64,000 bases of DNA from Triticum aestivum (lineage: Eukaryota > Streptophyta > Magnoliopsida > Poales > Poaceae). The notes beneath the pieces were generated by a model. That model ran no database searches and was not told where the DNA came from. It saw only the letters and a program-made list of their open reading frames with translations. The translations under genes and the position numbers were made by a program. This document shows positions 56,574 through 64,000 of the stretch, piece after piece. Every line of letters begins with the position of its first letter. The stretch's first letter is position 1. The stretch covers positions 433,416,741-433,480,740 of the forward strand of contig NC_057801.1 in assembly GCF_018294505.1 (NCBI RefSeq), given 5' to 3'.

Positions 56574-59384
56574 AGCATCTCCATGCTTAATTCCTGCTCG
56601 TCCTCGAGTAGGTAAATGATAAAAACAGAATTTTTGATGTGGAATGCTACCTAACATATTTATCAATGTAATTTCTTTATTGTGGCATGAATGTTCAGAT
56701 CTGAAAGATTCAAGACAAAAGTTTAATATTAACATAAAAATAATAATACTTCAAGCATACTAACAAAGCAATCATGTCTTCTCAAAATAACATGGCGAAA
56801 GAAAGTTATCCCTACAAAATCATATAGTCTGGTTATGCTCTATCTTCATCAGACAAAGTATTTAATCATGCACAACCCCGATGACAGGCCAAGCAATTCT
56901 TTCATACTTTTGATGTTCTCAAACATTTTCAATCTTCACACAATACATGAGCGTGAGCCATGGACATAGCACTATAGGTGGAATAGAATGGTGGTTGTGG
57001 AGAAAAAAAAGGAGAAGATAGTCTCACATCAACTAGGCGTATCAACGGGCTATGGAGATGCCCATCAATAGATATTAATGTGAGTGAGTAGGGATTGCCA
57101 TGCAACGGATGCACTAGAGCTATAAGTCTATGAAAGCTCAACAAAAAGAAACTAAGTGGGTGTGCATCCAACTTTCTTGCTTACGAAGACCTATGGCACT
57201 TTTGAGGAATCCCATCATTGGAATATACAAGCCAAGTTCTATAATGAAAAATTCCCACTAGTATATGAAAGTGACAACATAGGAGACTCTCTATCATGAA
57301 GATCATGGTGCTACTTTCAAGCACAAGTGTGGTAAAAGGATAGTAACATTGCCCCTTCTCTCTTTTTTCTCTCATTTTTTATTTTTATTTGGGCCTTTTC
57401 TCTTTTTTTATGGCCTCTTTTTTTTATTTAGTCCGGAGTCTCATCCCGACTTGTGGGGGAATCATAGTCTCCATCGTCCCTTCCTCACTGGGACAATGCT
57501 CTAATAATGAAGATCATCACACTTTTATTTACTTACAACTCAATACTTAGAACAAAATATGACTCTATGTGAGTGCCTCCAGCGGTGTACTGGGATGTGC
57601 AATGATTCAAGAATGACATGTATGAAAAATTATGAACGTGGCTTTGCCACAAATACGATGTCAACTACATGATCATGCAAGGCAATATGACAATAATGGA
57701 GCGTGTCATAATAAACAGAATGGTGGAAAGTTGCATGGAAATATATCTCAGAATGTATATGGAAATGCCATAATAGGTAGGTATGGTGGCTGTTTTGGGG
57801 AAGGTATATGGTGGGTGTATGGTACCGGCGAAAGTTGCGCGGTACTAGAGAGGCTAGCAATGGTGGAGGGGTGAGAGTGCGTATAATCCATGGACTCAAC
57901 ATTAGTCATAAAGAACTCACATACGTATTGCAAAAATGTATTAGTTATCGAAACGAAGTACTACGCGCATGCCCTAGGGGATAGATTGGTAGGAAAAGAC
58001 CATTGCTCGTCCCCGACCGCCACTCATAAGGAAGACAATAAATAAACAAATTATGCTCCAACTTCATCATATAACGGTTCACCATACATGCATGCTACGA
58101 GAAACACAAACTTTAACACAAGTATCTCTCAAATTCACAACTACTCTAATAGCATGACTCTAGTATTACCATCTTCATATCTCAAAACAATCATAAAGAA
58201 TCAAACTTCTCATAGTATTCAATGCACTTTATATGAAATTTTTTATTATACCCATCTTGGATGCCCATCATATTAGGACTAATTTATAACCAAAGCAAAT
58301 TACCATTTTTTCTAAAGACTCTCAAAATAATATAAGTGAAGCATGAGAGATAAAAAATTTCTATAAAATAAAACCACCGCCGTGCTCTAAAAAGATATAA
58401 GTGAAGCACTAGAGCAATATTGTCTAGCTCAAAAGATATAAGTGAAGCACATAGAGTATTCTAATAAATTCTGATTCATGTGTGTCTCTCACAAAATGTG
58501 TGTATAGAAAGGATGATTGTGGTAAAATAAAAAGCAAATACTCAAATCATACAAGACGCTCCAAGCAAAACACATATCATGTGGTGAATAAAAATATAGC
58601 CTCAAGTAAAGTTACCGATAGTCGAAGACGAAAGAGGGATGCCTTCCGGGGCATCCCCAAGCTTAGGCTTTTGGTTGTCCTTCGATTTTACCTTGGGGTG
58701 CCTTGGGCATCCCCAATCTTAGGCTCTTTCCACTCCTTATTCCAAAATCCATCAAATCTTTACCCAACTTGAAAACTTCACAACACAAAACTTCAACAGA
58801 AAATCTCATGACCTCCGTTAGTATAAGAAAATAAACCACCACTTTAAGGTACTGTAATGAACTCATTATTTATTTATATTGGTGTTAAACCTACTGTATT
58901 ACAACTTCTCTATGATTCACAACCCCTGATACTACTCATAGATTCATCAAAATAAGCAAACAACACACGAAAAACGAAATCTGTCAAAAATAGAACAGTC
59001 TGTAGCAATCTGTAACTTTCGAATACTTATGTAACTCCATAAATTCTGAAATAATCTGGTGGACATGAGGAATTTGTCTATTAATCTTATTGAAAAAGCA
59101 TCAACCTACAAGCACTCTTATGTAAAAAATGACAGCTATTCTCGTGAGCGCAAAAGTTTCTGTTTTTTACAGCAAGATTGCAAAGACTTCACCCAAGTCT
59201 TCCCAAAGGTTCTACTTGGCACAAATACTAATTAAAACATAAAACCACATATAAACAGAAGATAGATGAATTATTTATTACTAAACAAGAGCAAAAAGCA
59301 AAGAACAAAAATAAAATTGGGTTGCCTCCCAACAAGTGCTATCGTTTAATGCCCCTAGCAAGGCAATGATAATTTTAATGATGC
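56574..59384 (-). other. G non-coding body
   Basis: A/T-rich, no recognised coding region; T-rich block near 57360-57430; short repeats AAAAGATATAAGTGAAGCAC at about 58390 and 58433. The purine-rich AGCATGGAGATGCT on the minus strand next to the LTR (56587-56574) is the likely polypurine tract. Confidence 0.55.
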
Positions 59385-60560
59385 TCACATGAAAGACAAG
59401 AATTGAAGCGCAAAGAGAGCATCATAAAACACGTGACAAACACATCGAAGTCTAACATACTTCCTATGCATAGGCATTTTATAAGCAAACAAATTATCAA
59501 GGCAAGCACAAACTAGCATATGCAAGGAAGCGGAAAGAAATAATAGCAATCTCAACATAACGAGAGGTAATTTAGTAACATAAAAATTTCTACAACCATA
59601 TTTTCCTCTCTCATAATAATTACATGTGGGATCATAAGAAAATTCAAAAAAATATCTATCACATAAAATATTTTCAACACGATCAACATGCATGCGAAGT
59701 TGACACTCTTCCAAAATAGTGGGATTAACATTAACTAAAGTCATGACCTCTCCAAACCCACTTTTATCAAAAATTTCATAAGATTGAACATTCTCCAAAT
59801 ATGTGGGATCTAAAGTTGACACTCTTCCAAACACACTTTCAATAATATTTTGAACACTATTATCAATCTCATATTCATCATGGGGTTTAAATAAATTTTC
59901 AAGATCATAATAAGAATCACCCCAATCATGATCATTACAACAAGTAGTGGACATAGCAAAACTAGCATCCCCAAGCTTAGGGTTTTGCATATTTTTAGCA
60001 TAATTGACATCAATAGAATTTAAAGTAAAATCATTGCAATCATGCTTTTTATTCAAGGAGCTATCGTGAATCTCTTCATAAATTTCTTCATCACAATTTT
60101 CAGATTCACGAATTTCAAGTAAAACTTCATAAAGATAATCTAGTGCACTCAACTCACTAGCAATAGGTTCATCAAGGGATATTTCAATCAAATCATCAGA
60201 ATCATAATTATCTATAGATTCATGCATATCATTATTTTCTTCCAAAGCAGCGGTCATTATCTCAATAAATTCTTTAACACAGACATTATGAGCATAGTTT
60301 TCATAGCAATATTTAAGTATGTCAAAATTTTCAGATTCGTAGAGAGTAATATCATACTTTTCAATCATAGAAGCAACTTCATAAGCACCCTTAAAAGCAA
60401 CAAATTCTTCAATTTGTTCGATATCATAGTAACTATAAACACCCTTTGCATAAGAAGATAAGATTTCATTATCATTAAACTCACATAGGTAGGGAAGGTG
60501 TTTTTTTAGGGTTCTTAGAGCAACAAGTAAAATCATAAATTTCACAAAGATTCCAAGCAT
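59385..60560 (-). CDS. Hypothetical 391-residue acidic protein of element G
   Basis: The only long frame in G, uninterrupted, starting MLGIFVKFMILLVALRTLKK. It is rich in Asp, Glu, Tyr and Asn in the middle (ESIDNYDSDDLIEISLDEP, HDEYEIDNSVQNIIESVFG) and ends with a Cys-rich, hydrophobic stretch (LVMLRLLLFLSASLHMLVCACLDN, about residues 330-355) that could be a membrane segment. I recognise no known domain, zinc knuckle or catalytic motif. It lies where gag would be in an autonomous element, about 420 bases inside the PBS. The intact frame in an element with LTRs about 6% diverged is unexpected if it had no role before insertion. Confidence 0.6.
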   Translation of the reverse strand: MLGIFVKFMILLVALRTLKKHLPYLCEFNDNEILSSYAKGVYSYYDIEQIEEFVAFKGAYEVASMIEKYDITLYESENFDILKYCYENYAHNVCVKEFIEIMTAALEENNDMHESIDNYDSDDLIEISLDEPIASELSALDYLYEVLLEIRESENCDEEIYEEIHDSSLNKKHDCNDFTLNSIDVNYAKNMQNPKLGDASFAMSTTCCNDHDWGDSYYDLENLFKPHDEYEIDNSVQNIIESVFGRVSTLDPTYLENVQSYEIFDKSGFGEVMTLVNVNPTILEECQLRMHVDRVENILCDRYFFEFSYDPTCNYYERGKYGCRNFYVTKLPLVMLRLLLFLSASLHMLVCACLDNLFAYKMPMHRKYVRLRCVCHVFYDALFALQFLSFM

Positions 60561-60981
60561 AACACAACAAACAGTTTATTTGATCCCATAAGAGTCTCCC
60601 CTTTTCGGACAAACGGTGACGCACATAATGAGCATGTTCATCTCAAGATTTCCCATCAACTAGGCTAGTTGGGGTTTCAGCAAGAGCGCATAAGGATCAA
60701 AGATGATCCAAGTAGAACACTTTAAGTGGATCCATATCAATAGATTTTTAGCAAGCAAAGATGCAAGCAAATAGATGGCACATGGAAACACAAACAAAAG
60801 ACATACAGGAGAGGGGCGAAGAAAAGTCAGAGGTTTTTGAAAATTGTTTTAGAAGTGGGGGAGGGGAAAACGAGAGGCGAATGGCAAATAATGTAATGCA
60901 AGGGAGAAGAGTTTATGATGGGTACTTGGTATGGCTTGACTTGGCGTAGATCTCCCCGGCAACAGCGCCCGAAATCCTTCT
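60561..60981 (-). other. G leader and primer-binding region
   Basis: Non-coding DNA between the ORF start and the 5' LTR. The minus strand GGGCGCTGTTGCCGGGGA (60969-60952) is a changed form of the TGGCGCCGTTGCCGGGG PBS motif. Confidence 0.6.
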
Positions 60982-62568
60982 TGCTACCTCTTGAGCTTGC
61001 CTTGGTTTTTCCCTTGAAGAGGAAAGGGTGATGCAGCAAAGTAGCATAAGTATTTCCCTTAGTTTTGAGAACCAAGGTATCAATCTAGTAGGAGACGACG
61101 CACAAGTCACTAAATACCTGCACAAACAATCAAGAACCTTGCAAACAACGCGATAAAGGGGTTGTCAATCCCTTCACGGTCACTCACAAAAGTGAGATCT
61201 AATAGAGATAATAAAGTAAATATTTTTGGTATTTTTGTTGTATAGATTGGAAAGTAAAGATTGAAAAATAGTAAACGGGATTCAACAATATTGAAAAGAT
61301 ATGCAATATAATGGAAAAGAGACCTGGGGGCCATACGTTTCACTAGTGGCTTCTCTCGAGATAACATGTATTACGGTGGGTGAACAAATTACTGCCGAGC
61401 AATTGATAGAAAAGCGCATAATTATGAAGACATCTAAGGCAATGATCATGAACATAGGCATCACGTCTGTGTCAAGTAGATCGACTCCTGCCTGCATCTA
61501 CTACTATTACTCCACACATCGACTGCTAATCTAGCATACATCTTGAGTATTAAGTTCATAAGAACGGAGTAATGCATTAAGCAAGATGACATGATGTAGA
61601 GGGATAAACTCAACCAATATGATATAAACCCCATCTTTTTATCCTCGATGGCAACAATACAATACGTGCTTTACTGCCCCTACTGTCACTGGGAAAGGAC
61701 ACCGCAATATTGAACGCAAAGCTAAGCACTTATCCCATGGCAAGAAAGATCAATCTAGTAGGCCAAACTAAACTGATAATTCGAAGAGACTTGCAAAGAT
61801 GTCAAATCATGCATATAAGAATTCAGAGAAGAACCAAGTAATAATCATAGATAATCTTGGTCATAAATCCACAATTCATCGGATCTCGGCAAACACACCA
61901 CAAAAGAATATTACATTGAATAGATCTCCAAGAACATCGAGGAGAACTTTGTATTGAGAATCAAAGAGAGAGAAGAAGCCATCTAGCTAATAACTATGGA
62001 CCTGAAGGTCTGTGGTAAACTACTCACGCTTCATCGGAGAGGCAATGGTGTTGATGTAGAAGCCCTCTATGATCGATTCCCCCTCTGGCAGATCGCTGGA
62101 AAAGGCCCCAAGATGTGATATCACGGGTACAGAAGGTTGCGGCGGTGGAAAAGTGGTTTCCTGGCTCCCCCTGTTTTAGGGTATAAGAGTATATATAGGC
62201 GAAAGAAGTATGTCGGTGGAGCTATGAGGGGCCCATGAGGGTGGGGGCGCACCTACCCCCCTGAGTGCGCCCTCCTGCCTCGTGGACGCCTCATGGCATT
62301 TCTGACTTCAACTCCAAGTCTTCTGGTTTGCTCTCGGTCCAAGAAAGATCATCGTGAAGGTTTCATTCCGTTTGGACTCCATTTGGTATTCCTTTTCTGC
62401 AAAACTCTAAAATAGGCAAAAAAACAAAAAAATGGCAATGGGCCTCCGGTCAATAGGTTAGTCCCTAAAATAATATAAAAGAGCATATTAAATCCCATTA
62501 AACATCCAAAACAGATAATATAATAGCATGGAACAATCAAAAATTATAGATACGTTGGAGACGTATCA
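60982..62568 (-). repeat. 5' LTR of G
   Basis: 1,587 bases, TGCTACCTC...GGAGACGTATCA, with a minus-strand TATATATAC near 62200. Differs from the partner at about 6% of positions in the first 230 bases. Confidence 0.88.
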
Positions 62569-62573
62569 GTGGC

Positions 62574-63635
62574 TTGTTGGATGATATTCATCATGTGACA
62601 GTTACAACCTAGGGCGATACGGCACTAGCTCCAGTTCATCGATATAATGTAGGCATGTATTCCGTAAATAGTCATACGTGCTTTATTAAAAGAACTTGCA
62701 TGGCATCTTTTGTCCTACCCTCCCGTGGTAGCGGGGTCCATATTGGAAACTAAGGGATATTAAGGCCTCCTTTTAATAGAGAACCGGAAGAAAGCATTAG
62801 CACATAGTGAATACATGAACTCCTCAAACTACGGTCATCACCAAGAGTGGGCCCGGTTGTTGTCACTCCGGGGTTGTCGGATCATAACCGTAGTAGGTGA
62901 CTATAACTTGCAAGATCGGATCTAAAACATGGATATAATGATGAATTCATAAACAGTTCAGATTTGAGTTCATGGCACCCGGTCCCAAAGTGACAAGCAT
63001 TAAGCATAGCAAAGTCATAGCAACATCAATCTAAGAACATAGTGGATACTAGGGATCAGGCCCTAACAAAACTAACTCGATTACATGATGAATCTCATCC
63101 AACTCCTCACCGACCAGCGAGCTTACGAAGGAATTACTCACTCCCGGTGGGGAGCATCGTGGAATTGGCGATGGAGCTGGGTTGGTGATGACAAATAACA
63201 AAGACCCCCCTCTCCGAAGCCCAAAACAGACTCTAGATCTGCCCTCCCGAGGAAGAACAGGGCTTGGCGGCGGCTCCGTCTCGTGGATCATGATAATTCT
63301 TTTTCCCTGATTTTTTTTCTGAAAATATGTGATTTTATAGTATCAGGGGGTCATCTGCGAGGCAACCAGGAGAGACGGTGCACCATAGTGGGTTGTGCCC
63401 ACCCAAGTGCCCCTCTCCTGCAGCTCTTGGCTCTAGAAATTCTTATTCTTGATATAAAAAATCCTCGCAAGTTTTGTTCCATTCCGAGAACTTCTATTTC
63501 TACACAAAAACAACACCATAGTAGTTCTGCTGAAAATAGCGTCAGTCCGGGGTTAGTTTCATTCAAATCATGCAAATTAGAGTCCAAAACAAGAGGAAAA
63601 GCGTGAGAAAAAGTAGATACGTTGGAGACGTATCA
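62574..63635 (-). repeat. 5' LTR of E, segment 3 of 3
   Basis: Resumes at TTGTTGGATGATATTCATCA after G and ends GGAGACGTATCA, matching 15189-16276 of the intact LTR. Relative to that copy a block near 63365 (GGGTACAACCCACCTGGGCG) is missing. Confidence 0.88.
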
Positions 63636-64000
63636 GTTGGCACTAATGTTAGCATTCAAGGATCAACTTTTGACTAGGGGGTATCTTTAGCAGTGTGGTC
63701 GGAGATTAGCGAGGGTGTGTACGACGGCCTTATGTCGAAGGTCATCGTATACTTGACAAAGTGACACATCAATGTTTTTAATTTAGGTTCAGTCGCCTGT
63801 GGGAGCGTGACCTACTCCTATGGAAAGGTCATCGACAGTAGTGCAGGGGCATAGGCACTTGGAGCGTGGCTGTTTCAGGACCCCCGGGACTTTCGACCAG
63901 TCCGAGCCTTACTTGGTCCCTCGGACTTCGAGTGCTCAGCTTTCATTTGCCCTCTTGAAGGGGCTTGGAAGGGGAGAGTGACCCTTCACTTGATTTTATT
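63636..64000. other. Right flank of E, unidentified
   Basis: GTTGG (63636-63640) is the right TSD of E. Beyond it the DNA is not recognised; TTTAGGTTCAGTCGCCTGTGG near 63780 resembles the R-region style of gypsy LTRs, so E may have inserted into yet another element. Confidence 0.4.

Larger units (their letters stand above)
55003..62568 (-). mobile_element. Non-autonomous gypsy-like element G
   Basis: LTRs TGCTACCTCTTGAGC...ACGTATCA at 55003-56573 and 60982-62568. TSDs GTGAC (54998-55002) and GTGGC (62569-62573) differ by one transition; the uninterrupted E LTR has GTGAC. Minus orientation: a PBS-like GGGCGCTGTTGCCGGGGA (60969-60952) lies by the right LTR. The body encodes one 391-codon protein and no RT or integrase. 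Confidence 0.88.
14866..63635 (-). mobile_element. Gypsy-like retrotransposon E, host of all later insertions
   Basis: LTRs run from TGATAACCCACAAG to ACGTATCA; the left one is 14866-16276, the right one is split into 35949-36127, 54861-55002 and 62574-63635. TSDs are GTCGG (14861-14865) and GTTGG (63636-63640), one transition apart. Genes are on the minus strand: PBS at 35937, gag, a gag-protease linker, protease, then an ORF of unknown role. No RT, RNase H or integrase was found, so E is non-autonomous in its present form. It is interrupted by D in the protease and by C and G in the 5' LTR. LTR divergence by hand is about 22 of 320 compared bases, the highest of the stack. Confidence 0.88.

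Overview
The window looks like nuclear DNA of a Triticeae grass (wheat, Aegilops or barley group). The evidence is three copia elements with LTRs of the Angela/WIS/BARE type (starting TGTTGGAAATATGCCC), several large gypsy-like elements whose LTRs run TGATAACC...ACGTATCA, TGCTACC...ACGTATCA and TGTCGGTG...CA, and a CACTA (En/Spm) transposon whose palindromic subterminal repeats contain TACTAATGGCGCACC. Family names are from memory and were not checked against a TE library. The only trace of a host gene is a leucine-rich-repeat fragment cut by the left edge.

Left part (1-14865). A minus-strand LRR fragment (1-394) is followed by unassigned DNA holding a 50-bp-arm inverted repeat and ~22-bp tandem repeats. 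A minus-strand CACTA element follows, with an uninterrupted 1,175-residue TNP2-like transposase (3715-7242), eight subterminal hairpins and a TIR ending at 8171; its other end was not found. Directly against the TIR lies copia copy A, without its 5' LTR and full of stops, ending with its 3' LTR at 14348.

Right part (14866-63635). This is one nested stack, and the target-site duplication of every insertion can be read. Gypsy-like E (TSD GTCGG/GTTGG) is the base. Its protease active-site codons are split by D (20595-33563, TSD AGCTC), and D is split by copia B (26373-32182, TSD GGAGA). The 5' LTR of E took two further hits: copia C (36128-54855, TSD GTAAT), itself split in its 5' LTR by autonomous-type gypsy F (37408-47408, TSD GCCGC), and non-autonomous G (55003-62568, TSD GTGAC/GTGGC). 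Hand-counted LTR divergence agrees with the order: about 7% for E, about 6% for G, and about 3-4% for B, C and F.

Nothing here works as a host pathway. The coding sequences are transposon genes: gag, protease, RT, RNase H and integrase for copia and gypsy, TNP2 for CACTA, two ORFs of unknown role in non-autonomous elements E and G, and, most notable, a seven-exon gene in F transcribed antisense to gag-pol. Other points worth a second look are the two unlike LTRs of D inside a perfect TSD, a tRNA-Lys-like relic and an array of polypurine-tract-like motifs in D, a 6-bp-microhomology deletion in B, and a hairpin made of CACTA leader sequence.
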